Shown: positions 34,728-46,215 of the stretch, piece after piece
Layout: every line of letters begins with the position of its first letter
How positions within the stretch are numbered: the first letter of the stretch is position 1
DNA from: Ectobius pallidus
Taxonomy: Eukaryota > Arthropoda > Insecta > Blattodea > Ectobiidae
Direction of reading: 5' to 3'
DNA length: 64,000 nt
NCBI GenBank assembly: GCA_964059195.1
Contig: CAXKWD010000005.1
Location: 39,199,825-39,263,824, forward strand
Notes under the pieces: generated by a model
Database searches by the model: none
The model's input: only the letters and a program-made list of their open reading frames with translations
What the model was told of the DNA's origin: nothing
Position numbers and translations under genes: made by a program

Positions 34728-35056
34728 GAATCTGTGTGTTAATAGTAACACCGTTGTCAACTAACATATTTTTCATTGTTTTAGTTTACTTGTTTTACTC
34801 TTAGCCTATTTTCATTTTCATTTTTTCTCTACATTCTTCATGCTTGCTTTCTTCTTATCTCCCTTAATTCTCTTCACTCTCTCCTATTCTCTTTACTTCT
34901 TACCTTACACTTGTCATTATCCTAACTTTCCTACTTTTTATTATACCTACTTCATATTTGTGTTAATGTAAATACATGATGTATTGCTAGTATAGTCATG
35001 AACGTCGTAATTGGGTGTATACCTGTAATGTTCATTCTTGATTAAATAAATAAACC
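33804..35056 (+). mobile_element. 5'-truncated LINE, CR1/Jockey-like
   Basis: It starts inside the RT domain and runs through the ORF stop at 34725-34727 and a T/C-rich 3' UTR. It ends in an ATTAAATAAATAAA tail (about 35041-35054), typical of LINEs that end in short repeats rather than poly(A). No TSD was identified. A (TA)n run at about 34496-34515 interrupts the coding part. Confidence 0.8.
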
Positions 35057-36177
35057 GCAATCACAATGACTGTCCATGGTATTTGAATCTATGACATTCA
35101 CATTGAAAGTTATCTACGTTAACACGTAATTAAAACTAGTCTATTAGGAGAGGAATGTTGAATAGGAGTATTCCCTGAAGATGGAGGATGCCTGATCCTC
35201 TGAAACGTCAGATTCTTCCAAATTACTCACCAGGCTAACAACCTGATTGTAAACAGGAAGTCATGCAATAGGAATCATTGACTTTCTTCCACCACCTTTA
35301 CGATTTAATAATATAAACGATTCGACAGAGGTAAAATAGCTTCAATAACTAAATCCAATAAATTATTTACACTTACTGTAGGGTACGTAATTTCGTATAA
35401 ATAAGTTCTTTCATTACACGAAATTAATACTCAAATGTGTTTCATAGCTTCGCATCTTCAAGTTGTGAATTGTTTACATAGAAATGAAAGCATTCTCGTC
35501 ATCTCTGGGCAACAACAACAGTTAAGTCTGTTGGCCCTTATCCACCCCCTTATCAGTTCCTCTAAATTTGTGGTGGTGAAAGATCTATCCCTAATTGCAT
35601 CCCCTTGTCAAAACAGGAAGATTAGTATGTACACACCACGCATGTGTGAACCAACAGAATATAGTTTTTTTAAATCCATAGAACTATAATAAACTGATAT
35701 GTCACGTTTATTTCATATTCACTGACAACGTAATTAGTAAACGAAAGGAAAAGTTAAACTCGAACTAATCGTTAGCCTACCAACATTAAGTTGTTATTAT
35801 TATTATTTTATTTATTTATTTTGCGAAATGAGTGATGTACCCTATCAAAAGATTAATACCATGGAGAAATCACGTAACAGCTGGTAACATATGAAATATT
35901 TCGCAACAATAGAAAATAAATTAAATTTGAAATTCGTTTTAAATATAAATTGGAACGTAAATTTTCTATTCCTTAGATTGTTAAAATAAAACTTATTTTA
36001 TTTTAATTTTATTGGAAACATGTTAAAGCTCTGTTTAGTAAGAAATAATTTATTACTCTTTTCAGATTTGTAATCCAAGTATTTATAATAAATAGGGCCC
36101 GAATGTTAAGTTTAGGATGAATAAAACTACAGCTGACAACTAGTAGACAAGAATAACTCACGTGCGATTTAGCTATG
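35057..36177. other. No gene seen
   Basis: An 84-codon frame at 35435-35689 has no domain or codon bias. AT-rich otherwise. Confidence 0.5.
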
Positions 36178-36185
36178 TTATAGAC

Positions 36186-37306
36186 CAGGGGAAGACAGAA
36201 GGTTGCTCTGTGACGTCACTGCTTTCTGCTCTCACTGCTCGCGTTGTACCTCTGCGAGGAGTATGTGAAATGTAGGCATCAGTGAACAGGGGGGAAGAGA
36301 GGGGTATTAGTATTGCGGGCAGGGGGAATTTAGGGGGTTAGAACTTACGTAATACGTGTTTCCGAGTTAATGAAACATCAATCGATTTTCTTGATAGTTT
36401 ATCGGTTAATTACAGCACAGTAGTTTAACATATTATAAATAATTCTATTTTTCTATTCTGTGAGAACAATTGCCTTTCCACAAAATCTATGTTCTTTGAC
36501 AAAAATAGACAATACTATCATTTGAATTAACATAATTCACTACTATAAAAATGATAAAAAAATGAACTGAATTAATTACCATACAAGCTCGTCTGCACCT
36601 TAGATGATACAAGATTACAGTAACAATTTTCTGACTTTCCTGTCTCTTTTTTCTTTAACAAGTTTGTCAATGTTGGGACGTAATGTTTGAGCAATATTTA
36701 ATCGAAGACTACATTTAGGTTGTGATTTGACAATGTACTTCTTGATTTGAGCTTTGCACATTTCATTAGTGAAAAAAATTGTTCGGCCACATATGTCGAT
36801 CCAAAATTACATAATATTCGTGCGGCAAGTTTCGGGAATCTGGTTTCAGAGAAATTTCTGTAAAGTTACCCAAGACCACTTTACGTTCGTATTTGTCCTT
36901 TAACAGATCGTTGCATTGTAAGTTCAGCAGTTCCAACTGATACGGGCAAGGAACGTCTTTGACATTAACTAAATGTGGGGTAGCAAAAAGTTTAAATATT
37001 GGAGAAAGGTTTTCCACATCCTGAAACCTCGATTCGAACTGAAGAAGAATGTTTTGCAGAACTAACACATGTTCTGCAGAGAGAACACTATCAGGATCGC
37101 ATCTTGCATTAACTTTGAAAAATGCTCCGTATTTCCAACCAGAAGTTGTTCTACCCACAGAGCTAAAGTGAATAGGTCCTCTAGTACCTAAATCTAGCGT
37201 ACTCTAAACACCCCTACTACCGTGCGCTCTTGCTGACGTCACACACATGGGATCCGCATGCTCTTGCTCCACAAACGTCATCACAAGACGTAGTTGACTT
37301 CCCCTG
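36186..37306 (-). mobile_element. hAT element (inner family), copy 2
   Basis: Same ends as 31837-32960 (CAGGGGAAG). The 8-bp TSD TTATAGAC lies at 36178-36185 and 37307-37314. The length is 1121 bp, inverted relative to copy 1 and about 3.2 kb from it. It lacks the GCCTA insertion that copy 1 has at 32630-32634, and here reads plain TA at 36513-36514. Confidence 0.93.
36572..37158 (-). pseudogene. hAT transposase, C-terminal fragment (two frameshifts)
   Basis: Near-identical to the fragment in copy 1: DPDSVLSAEHVL, FKLFATPHLVNV and LELLNLQCNDLLKDKY are in frame. A lost T then shifts the frame after VVLGNF (about 36869), so FGSTYVAEQFF is encoded out of frame. The downstream frameshift before LRLNIAQ is shared with copy 1. 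No functional product is expected. Confidence 0.85.
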
Positions 37307-37504
37307 TTATAGACTAACCTAACCTAAAAGGACCCAAAAAGTTATGGGCCTCTCAGTTCCTCCCCCTCCCCGGTTGGCCTACTTCTACGACTAAATGAAA
37401 GCGTGTTTGTTTTTTTTTTTTTTACTGTTGGAAATAATTCAAATTAGACCACCTAGTTATCTGTATCTGTGGATATAAGGTATAAGGTATAAGTATTAGG
37501 TACA

Positions 37505-37668
37505 ATATATTTGATAGAGAAGTAGCGGCTCCGGTCAAGAAAACCACCATTAACGGCCGTGGGTGTCGGCATGCTGACCACATGCCCCCCAATCCTGCCA
37601 TCTGCCTACGGGAGATGACGCAGCGGTCGGGTGGTAGGCCAAGCCCCTCCAGAGATGTAGCGCCACCG
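37505..37668 (+). mobile_element. SINE-4 copy 2 (body only)
   Basis: It matches the second half of 21815-22110: 'tgatagagaagtagcggct', 'ggccgtgggtgtcggcatg', 'gcggtcgggtggtaggcc'. The head is missing. Confidence 0.75.
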
Positions 37669-37816
37669 AGTTTAGTTTTTAGGTACAATATATGCATTAT
37701 TATTCTAGGTAGTCTATGTCATTTCAGTTATGTTGAAAGACGGAAATTATCTTAAATATAATAAGTTATATTAAATTACATTATATTAATAAATTACAGT
37801 ACTGTATAGCCTATCA

Positions 37817-38042
37817 TGGGGTACGCCATGGCGTAGTGGTTGAGGCACTACGCTAGAAATCTCGTTGAGGTCATTGGGATTTTTCAATTGGCCTAATCCT
37901 TCTGGTGGCACTATGGCACAGGGGTCGACTCAGCCTTTAACAACCTTACCACCTTCATGTACCGAATGTCTAAAATCTGGGGACTTTAATCTCCTGGAAC
38001 CCTAAGGACCTTCACGGCTTTTAAAGGGGACACTTTACTTTA
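37817..38042 (+). mobile_element. SINE-2 copy 1 (tRNA-derived)
   Basis: The head GGGGTACGCCATGGCGTAGTG with A-box-like TGGCGTAGTGGTTG (37829-37842) matches the head of the minus-strand copy at 49152-49439. The body has 'ttggcctaatccttctgg', 'ggggtcgactcagcctt' and 'ccgaatgtctaaaatctgg'. The B box is degenerate. Confidence 0.8.
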
Positions 38043-38677
38043 TTTCATATTTTAATGTAGGCCTATTAGGCTATATTCTGTTGTATTATATTAGGTTATA
38101 TTTAATTAGGCTATATTATATTTATGTAGTTTTGAAGAATTGAAGAATAAGTTAAGTATTAAGAGCTTGTATGCAAGATGTTTCCATAGCGCTTATAGCA
38201 ACTCCAAATATCTGCATCATATCGATCAGTCAATTTATCAGGAGATTAAATTCCCGAACCCGAACTAGAAGAATTATGTCACCATAGCTACTAAAATCCC
38301 GCCTTTCCTTACATAGCATGTATACATTGAAAGGCTGATGCCAAAAACTGTTCAAATTTTGGGCTTAATTCAATTCTCTTCACTGCACTTCAAGCGGCAT
38401 CTACTGACATAGCAAGTTTCTACAAAAACTGGATGTAGCGTTTATGCACAAATAAAAAAAAAGAGGAATAGTCCAGTCTTTCCAGAAAAAGAAGAACGAG
38501 TCAGGAAACAACCCATTTTTATTAGAAAAATATAATAAAAATAACAAAATACCAGTATTATTTTTCTTGTTCAGGAAATCATTCTATGGTTTTGTAATTC
38601 ACACAGTTCATAACACAAAAGTACTGTGTGTAAATATAATTACTGTCTGCTAAAAATGGATATGTTCAATTGTAATA

Positions 38678-39041
38678 CAGTAGAGTCCCGCTCGTCCGGA
38701 CATCAGGTTAATCTGGACGGATTTTTTGTACTGAACAATCAATCATTTAGAATTTTAATCACAAAGATGTTTTGTTTTGTTAATCCTACATCAGTTCGTA
38801 TGTTAAAATCTTAGGTCTACGTAGTCCTATACAGTAGTAGTCTAGTAGACTTTTAAAACTAAAACTAACTTGTAGGAAAAGTCATATTTATGAAAAAACA
38901 TAGATTTTTTTAATAGTTTTACCCATCTAAAACTTGTATTAAATTACAGTACGTGCATTTTAGCAAATTCCGTTTAGCCCGGACTTTCGGTGATCCGAAA
39001 GGGATCTGGTCCATCCAGTACGGAATAGAGGGACTCTACTG
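38678..39041. mobile_element. pogo/Tigger-like MITE
   Basis: The ends are CAGTAGAGTCCCGCTCGTCCG and the inverted complement of CAGTAGAGTCCCTCTATTCCG. TA duplications lie at 38676-38677 and 39042-39043. 364 bp, no coding potential; same class as 6225-6700 but a different subfamily. Confidence 0.88.
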
Positions 39042-41044
39042 TAATGTTTTATCCCCGAAGTTCATATAACTATATAAACCTTTTAACCAAAGTTGGTAGA
39101 TGCCATTCTTATAGAAAATATCGTTTTGGATGTGTATTGTGTTTGCTCTCAACCCTTTAATTTACTGATTTTACAACTTCCAGTTCAATTCGGTAAAAAA
39201 AAGTCTTATGTTAATCTGAAGATATGAGCGGTAGACTACTCTACTTAACAGAAATTGAGTAATTTATCTGTGAATTGTTTTATTTCATTCATTTAAATAT
39301 TTGATAATGGCCCCTGTCTGTGATGCTTATCTCTATCTTATTAAATTTGGAATTCTAATATAAACTTAAAAAAAAAAAAGAACAAATCTCTCCTCTGTGC
39401 GATGACTAATCTTGAAGGAAATTATAGGAAATCTACTTTTAGAAGAATATGTTTGCGTGTTAATAGTTAAAATGTTGTGCGCTGAGTTGTTTACACTTCC
39501 ATGATTGATGAGACAGATCGTAAGGAAGCTGACGAGTTTTGTCCGTGATGATTTTTACCTCTCACTTAGAAAGGACAGGTGAGACGTTATGGATCAATCA
39601 GTGCGATGACCTTCCAAGGCCGGGAGGCAATATTAGTCTCTCACATTAACACGGGGGTGAACAAACTTAAATGTAATATTTATTAATGATCTATAATTAA
39701 GGATATTCCGTGTGAGTTTTTAGTTGTCACTGACCTTAAGCTGGACAATAAACATTCTAAACAAAATACAGCGCTTAGGCCTACATAATTTAGAATGTGT
39801 TAACTTAAGAGATGACTGAAGTATTGAGATTTTCTAAACTACTTGTCCTACAAACTTGAAATTTTGCACTCTTAATTAAAATGCAAACATAAATTGAAGT
39901 TTGAAATTTCGTTCTAATACATCGATCTTTTAGATATTATTTTATTGATTTTTAAAAATAAAAATAAAAATCTAACTCCTCAGAGAGATATTAAAATATG
40001 AACCTGAATTTTTTTATGTACGATTCTCTAATGCTTTCTTCATAAAATATATATTGATGGATTTTTATATATTGATTATGTTTTGTTTAAAAAGTCTTAC
40101 CCAGAAATGAAACGTTAAAAAACCTACGTATGATTATACTAATCATTTTTAAAAAGAAAGAGAACTAAGACGTGTACAGAAAATTTGACTTATACATTTT
40201 ATTATACACATTGTAAACTAGGCTACATTGTGAAAAAATGCAACAGCTGTAAATCTATTTTTGTGGGAGAAGATAGCTTTTAATGCGGCGAAACAACATG
40301 AAAATTAAAGCGAGAAAACAGGTGATAAGTTTGCAATGCATGGCAGTGCTTCGAAACGGTATAAACGTTTTCATAGTTACACTTTAGAGTTTGCTTGATT
40401 TTTTTACACTAAAATAAAAAAAGTAATTTTTTTACCAAATGGCTTTATCGACGTTCCTCTCATTCCTTAATTTCCCACTGAATGTTAGCTAAGTTACGGT
40501 TTAACGTTTTACGTGATATGTACAAATTATTTAACCTCATAATCCAATCTATCGACAGACATTCTTCAATCTTTCTATATAGATTTGAGTTGCAGGAGGC
40601 CTACGTTCTATAGGAGAGATGCGATATGAACAAAGGGAATTAAAATTGCACTAAATTCTTAATATATTACGTAATCTGGTTAGAAAATAGTAACTTTTCT
40701 TTAATAAGGTTTGGTATTAGAGTCATTATACTCACGAACTGACTCTTCAAAAATTGTTTAAAAAAACCTTATTTCCAACTCCTTGGTAGAACTATTCGGG
40801 AAAGTATAGCTCTATGAATTGTATATTTACCAAATGAGGCCTAGTATATGAAGGTCTGTATTAAATTACATTTCTGTATGACCTAATGTGTGTCCCAATC
40901 ATTTACCCTACCCTATTTGTATTACTGAGATCTAGGTCTATTGTAATTTTAATAACAAAATAGATGCTTATAAAAAATAATCTTCTGAGGACTCTATACA
41001 ATTGGATTTCTACTATATAAGCTAATCATAAATTTGAAAAGTTG
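39042..41044. other. No gene seen; 2 kb of AT-rich DNA
   Basis: No supportable ORF, TIR pair or SINE head. TAGGCCTA near 39774 and TAGGCTA near 40219. Confidence 0.5.
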
Positions 41045-41215
41045 GCCTGGGTGGAACAGATGTTCAGTCACGGACTTACTGTTCCAAGTTCCCGGGTTTG
41101 GTCCCCACACAGATCGATGGAGTTTATGCACGCTTAATTGTAACTTATATCCCATATCTGCAGATTTGTAGGCTTGTTATAGATCCCCTGCAGTACAAAA
41201 TTTTGGCACACGGCT
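41045..41215 (+). mobile_element. SINE-5 copy (tRNA-like)
   Basis: A GC-richer head with GGGTTTGGTCCCC (about 41096-41108) in the B-box position is followed by 'gatcgatggagtttatg' and 'atatctgcagatttgtagg'. It is similar in order to 24045-24135. Confidence 0.55.
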
Positions 41216-41842
41216 ACGGTTATAGGCTTTTGATATTAGTTATACCAAACAAAATAGTTGAAAGAGCGTCAGTATGAATGTAAAAATGAATGCATTCTCT
41301 ATAGGCCTATTATTTATAGGAAGAGCCATATTTTACTGTTATCTTGTGCATGTGACGTTCAACCCTGATGAGCTGGATTCTCGTCTAGTCGCGTGTCTAA
41401 CGAAATCTGTTTACGGCTTAATGCATATTTTCAAAGTGACTTCATCCCGGATAAACTACTTGTGCTACTAGGTGGATGAGACATGAAACATCCCAGAAAT
41501 GTACCTTTAGTAATCATACTGGTTTTCACTTACCGGAACTTTAGAAACTGTGGATAATTTTTGGGGAGCCACAAATGACAATATAACAAAGTAATTGTGC
41601 AGTGTCACTTTTGCCAACTAAATATTACTAAATTTCAAATTAAATGAACAGCGGTAGATTTATATTTTCAGCGTCATATAAAAATACGTAAATGTAATTT
41701 CTGAGACTCGTTTGGGATCGGATGATTTATGCTCCTTTTTAATGGAAGTTATGCAGTGAGACAGTCTGAGAATTGAAAGATGGATGCTTTATCATGTTAC
41801 TCGTTTCGGATTTCGAAGTGTGTTTCTTTTCATGCTGTAGCT

Positions 41843-42196
41843 CAATGGTATTCAACCTTTTTAACTAAAGGGCCATTTTCTTTTCGGTGAAAGACTAATG
41901 GGCCGCATTGATTTATTGATTATTATTAATAACAATATACTTAAGCTACACAAATATTCTATATCAATTATATTCAAAATCTATAGGGATTACTTAACAT
42001 TATACAATCAATTTGTGTGTTTTATATTTTATATTTTGTCTTCCAATTTAATGAATATCAAAGAACAGGGATATTTTTTTAATTTAATTGAGACCTGACA
42101 CTGTTTCTTTGTCACTGAACTGTCGATATTGACATTGTAGATTAAATTAGTATTTGTTTTCGGGCCGCCAAAATTAAACCACGTTGAGGACCACTG
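41843..42196. mobile_element. hAT MITE (CAGTGGT..CTCAAC type)
   Basis: The left end CAATGGTATTCAACCTTTTT and the right end, complement of CAGTGGTCCTCAACGTGG, are hAT-like. The flanking eight-mers CTGTAGCT (41835-41842) and CTATAGCT (42197-42204) agree at 7 of 8. 354 bp, no transposase. Confidence 0.8.
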
Positions 42197-42219
42197 CTAT
42201 AGCTGCTCAGAAGGACTGC

Positions 42220-42436
42220 AGGCAAACATGCCAAATTTCGCGGCATCTTTTTATTTTATTTCTTTCGAAATCGGGAACAGTAATGGAAAAAAAGGGGAAA
42301 AATCTGTAAGATAGAGGAGAAGCTGCCTTGTCTGATCAATAAAACGAATTATTTCCATTACTGTTCCCAATTTTGCAATAAATAAAATAAAAAGATACTG
42401 CAAAATTAGAGGGACTGCGAAATAGGCATGTTTGCT
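42220..42436. mobile_element. Foldback MITE copy 1
   Basis: The ends GCAAACATGCCAAATTTCGC and GCGAAATAGGCATGTTTGC are inverted. An inner pair, GGGAACAGTAATGGAAA and TTTCCATTACTGTTCCC, is also inverted, so most of the element is palindromic. A second copy is at 62786-62992. The TSD is unclear and the superfamily unassigned. Confidence 0.75.
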
Positions 42437-43700
42437 ATAGCCCTTAATTAAATCCGTTAATGTTTTGACTTACCATTATTCAATGTTAGCCTATGTACTG
42501 TACCTACAAATTCTACACATAATGTAGAAAAGCTATTCTTTTAAATTAACTGTTCAGCACTGTCAAGAACATCTACGGTTCTGCTGTCGGATATTTAAAA
42601 TAGCGTGAAAATACAAAAAACGTCCAAGAAATATTCGGGGTAGAATAATTCTGGAGTACCGGGAGGGTGCATAGCAGTAAACACAATAATAATAATGATT
42701 AAGATAAAACTTGGGTAGGTATATTGTTATTAATTCTTAATTATTTTATCCTGGGTGTAGGCTACAGTCCTCATTAGAGTCTTAAATTGTCGTCAACCTT
42801 ATTTCCTTAAGATACAGCATTATCATTCTCCATAACGTTGAAACAGACAAAACAATAGGAAAAAATATTATAAGCCATTGCTATGTGACAAGCGATGACA
42901 ATTTAGAAAAATAACTACAATTTGGTTGACCGAGAGACATTATCTTCAATTTTGAGACCTTTATGGTAGCTGTATAGCCAAAAGGCCTAGACGAAGGATT
43001 TTGAGAAAGAAAACAGAACTATGGGTATTAATTTTATGCAATTTACGGTAGGAGTTAAATTAAACCAGGTATTCGCCTTTAAAAGTTGAGAAACCCTTGG
43101 AAGACCCCATAGGCCTACTCATATTTGCTGGGACTAGGATTTGAACCCGCGATATTCCGACATTACTATATTTGGAACGTCAGTCATAAGTAATTACTTA
43201 GTCTATGGTGATACATCGAAGTCTCATAATTCATCTTGGAAACACAGAATGCTGCTGTACAAGAAATAAAAGATGTGCATGAAGCGCTGCAGACTTCTTT
43301 CTTAATTTGTGTGTGTATGGCACGGCGGATTTGATGGTTTTCCTGCTTGCCACTTGTATCTTTATTAATAGGCTCTGGACCTTTTAAACCACTCAGTCAC
43401 TTCATGTTTTTTTAACCCTTTCAAAACTTTTTTGTCATTACGCGGCCCGACGCGGTCCCGGCGCTTCTCCAAATTGACGCAATTTGTTTAGACTCTCCAG
43501 ACACGATCCAAATTTATACTGGAGAACATCGACGCCAGCCACCAGTGTATTGTACCTTGCCTCAATTCCTTTAGGTTAAGACGCAATTATAGCTATTTAT
43601 GTGTCATTGGATTATGTAGGTGCTTATGCCTAGAGGTAATCAATGTTTATTATTCCCCGAGTCTAGAAATGCCCATGGTCCATACAATACAAACTTAATT
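42437..43700. other. No gene seen; possible SINE-like B box at about 43138-43160
   Basis: Mostly unrecognised. On the minus strand, GGGTTCAAATCC near 43145 is B-box-like in a GC-richer patch, which may be a worn SINE. A CG-rich patch lies at 43440-43475. Confidence 0.4.
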
Positions 43701-43723
43701 TGAAAACCCGTTAATTTGACGCT

Positions 43724-43912
43724 GTATGCATTAGATTGTCCAGAGTATTTCATCTGATACGAAACCTAAGAAATTTAGACCCTAAATTATTTTTAAAAAA
43801 TTATTGCTATTTTTATTTCAGTAACAATTTGCTTTATGATATTCGTCTCTGGGGTAATGGCACAGGGATTTCAAAAGTTTCCGGCTTACAAAAAATGCAA
43901 CAAGTCTACTCA
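43724..43912 (+). pseudogene. LINE ORF2 fragment (post-RT 'thumb' region)
   Basis: An open segment reads IRNLRNLDPKLFLKNYCYFY, then LLYDIRLWGNGTGISKVSGL and QKMQ. The order 'Y.IRLWGN.T....V..LQK' is a common signature downstream of the palm domain in CR1/Jockey-type LINE ORFs. Only about 60 residues are recognisable and no flanking domain is visible, so it is a short relic. Confidence 0.6.
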
Positions 43913-44279
43913 TTGGCTTATCTTTCGCCAGCTTATCGCCTAAAATTCACATGCCAATAAAGTAACTTATACTTGTGAATTCCGTTAAATATTGCACCAG
44001 GAAATTGCTGAGTAGGCCTAGCCAACTTCCGCTCCCTCTGACGTACAAGATCTATATCCCCCAAACCTCTGAACGTCAGATCCTGTCAAGGTAGACTATA
44101 CAAGTTACACAATTTATTTATGCAATAATAATTAATTGGTAATGTGATCTATTCTTTAAAATGTATACGCTACTTTTTCAGGAATAAATGAAATGGTTTG
44201 ACAGCCAATAACTATTACACACTATTTGTAAGATAATATAGGCCTACTCTATTCTTTATCCCATTTAAGAATGATCCTG

Positions 44280-44640
44280 TTCAAAACAAAGAGGCGTGGC
44301 TGTCATAGCCCGCACGTGTTCACCGTGTTTCTGTTAGTTTGTTTATTCTCAGTACAACTCACCCGCAGGGTCGTCGTGAACAATGAATCCTTTGTTTTGT
44401 TTGCTAATTGATATATTATAATGATGACGATGCCAGTGAGAGTTTTTTATTTCACGTGTAAATGTTGATATTATTGTTGCATGAACTTACGAACACTCGT
44501 TAGTCACACCCTGCTAATGGCGCATGCTAATGACATTAAACAATCACGTTTTGTCACATGATGCGAATTTTCCGCGAACTTTCTGTGAGTTCTCCTCCCC
44601 TTTGTTTTGACTAGGATCAAACTAGAATGGGATCAATAAT
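44280..44640. other. Non-repeat island with paired CACGTG E-boxes
   Basis: This stretch looks less repeat-like than its surroundings. It contains CACGTG at about 44312 and 44453, TAAT-core sites (TGCTAATGACATTAA near 44525) and GC-richer segments. It could be regulatory DNA, but this is inference from motif content only. Confidence 0.25.
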
Positions 44641-45544
44641 AAGATGGAGATGTAGGCCTAGGCCTACTCATGTTTCGATAGAACAATACCAGATGGAAGC
44701 ATATAATGACGAATTAGGAATAATAGAGAAAATACGAGAATTATTGTAAAATGGCATAATTTAACAGATAGTTTATAGTTAATGCCCAAACAATTTAATA
44801 GTTAACGTTTGATATAAAATTTAATACACTTTGCTTTCTTCAAAGAATAGGCCTATAAAAACAGATGGGACAAGCAATGATAGACTAGGCCTAATTCAGC
44901 TCTTAGCCTCGTGTTCAATATAAGAATATACTTTCATGAAAATATAAAACCACTATAAAATTTACGAAAGTCAGAAAGGCCTATGATACATTAATATTCT
45001 TGTAATGAGTCATTACGATAACAGAAGGGGTATTGTTGTAACAATGATTTAGATACGAAGGGGGGTTGTTCCTGGTTCCAGATTAACAACCAAAATATAT
45101 TTAACCCCAAAACCACAAGCTAAGTTATGTGAATGAATATACATAATTTATTACTGCATAGGCTGAGTTATGAATGAGTTTTCTACATGACATGTAAGTT
45201 ATATTTGTTTTCTTCGATTTAGTTGATTACATGGTGCCAGATGTTACGGAATTTTCTTCATTGGACGAGATTAGATAAATGATTTCTTCTTTGCAATATA
45301 TTTGCACTCCTGCTCATGGAAGTGCAAAATAGTGCTGCCAATTTCATAATTAAAGAGATTTTGCTTTGCCGGCAGAGATGTATAAACAGCCTACATTTTA
45401 CTTTTAACGGTCTTAAATTTGTTTAAACCTTATATCTGTTACATTGAAACAACTTCTACATCCAGTATTTTGAGAAGCAGATCCAGTTACCCCTCTAGCA
45501 GGAGGTCCTAGACCTTTAAATAAGACTAATTCATAACTATAAAC

Positions 45545-46038
45545 TAGGGATGGGTCGATACCAGATTTTCTCGATACTCGATACTCGATACCGATACATG
45601 ATTTTTTCCTCGATACTCGATACCTTCAACATTTCCAGTTTCAATAAATAGGTGCATTAAAAATTAAAATTTTAGAGAACTGTGTAATACAAACTAAATT
45701 AATTAAGTCTGCATATTTAATGAGACAAAATTTAATATAAATAAGATTTTTAAACAGTCCAATTACAAGTTTTTGTTAAAAAATACTAGCATTCTCACTT
45801 AATTGCAGAATTGCAGAATTACAAAAGTATCGAGCGAGTTTTCTGAAGTAGTACGCGGGCATCTCTTACTCTTCAAGCGTTCGAGAATGAGAGGCCACCA
45901 GGCGTTGTCAAACGCGCCTTCTATATCCACAAAGAGTCCGTAAACGTATTTTGCCGCATTCGTCCCTATCGTTCGATGCCGATACCATGCAAGTATCGAG
46001 AGTATCGAGGTATCTAAAGTATCGAGGACCCACCCCTA
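45545..46038. mobile_element. hAT MITE, TCGATA family copy 1, with a LINE patch
   Basis: The ends are TAGGGATGGGTCGATACC and inverted TAGGGGTGGGTCCTCG. An exact 8-bp TSD CTATAAAC lies at 45537-45544 and 46039-46046. The subterminal zones are dense in TCGATA/TATCGA repeats. At 45851-45968, 118 bases absent from the 55279 copy are inserted. On the minus strand they encode YVYGLFVDIEGAFDNAWWP and LILERLKSKRCPR, a piece of LINE reverse transcriptase. Confidence 0.92.
45851..45968 (-). pseudogene. 118-bp LINE reverse-transcriptase patch inside a hAT MITE
   Basis: The translation (minus strand) contains VDIEGAFDNAWWPLIL, corresponding to SLDVKGAFDAAWWPGIL in the intact LINE at 17056-20193, followed by KRCPR as in MRCPR there. 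It is a related but different LINE. The patch lies exactly between bases adjacent in the sister MITE at 55279-55721 (junction 'ctgaagta' / 'tcgttcga'). There is no poly(A) and no target duplication, so it was not an ordinary retrotransposition; copying during break repair fits better. Confidence 0.85.
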
Positions 46039-46136
46039 CTATAAACATATTAATCTCCGTCTATATCCGTGATTATAGCTCGATATTGAACCTATTTTGG
46101 CAACTTAAAGAAGAGATTCTAAAGTTAAATTTAAAT

Positions 46137-46215
46137 GTTTAGTCCATACCTGGAACTCCCTACTGCCTGATATCAGTGGTAGTCGGAGCCTAGATCAAAG
46201 TTAATCAAACATTTC
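46137..46215 (+). pseudogene. Possible LINE ORF C-terminal relic
   Basis: The frame VHTWNSLLPDISGSRSLDQS resembles the 'WNSLP..V....SL..FK' ending of CR1/L2/Jockey-type ORFs. Only about 20 residues are recognisable; weak. Confidence 0.35.

Noticed and set aside
37317..37326. Second telomere-like site
   Set aside because: Only two CCTAA units; too short to distinguish from chance.
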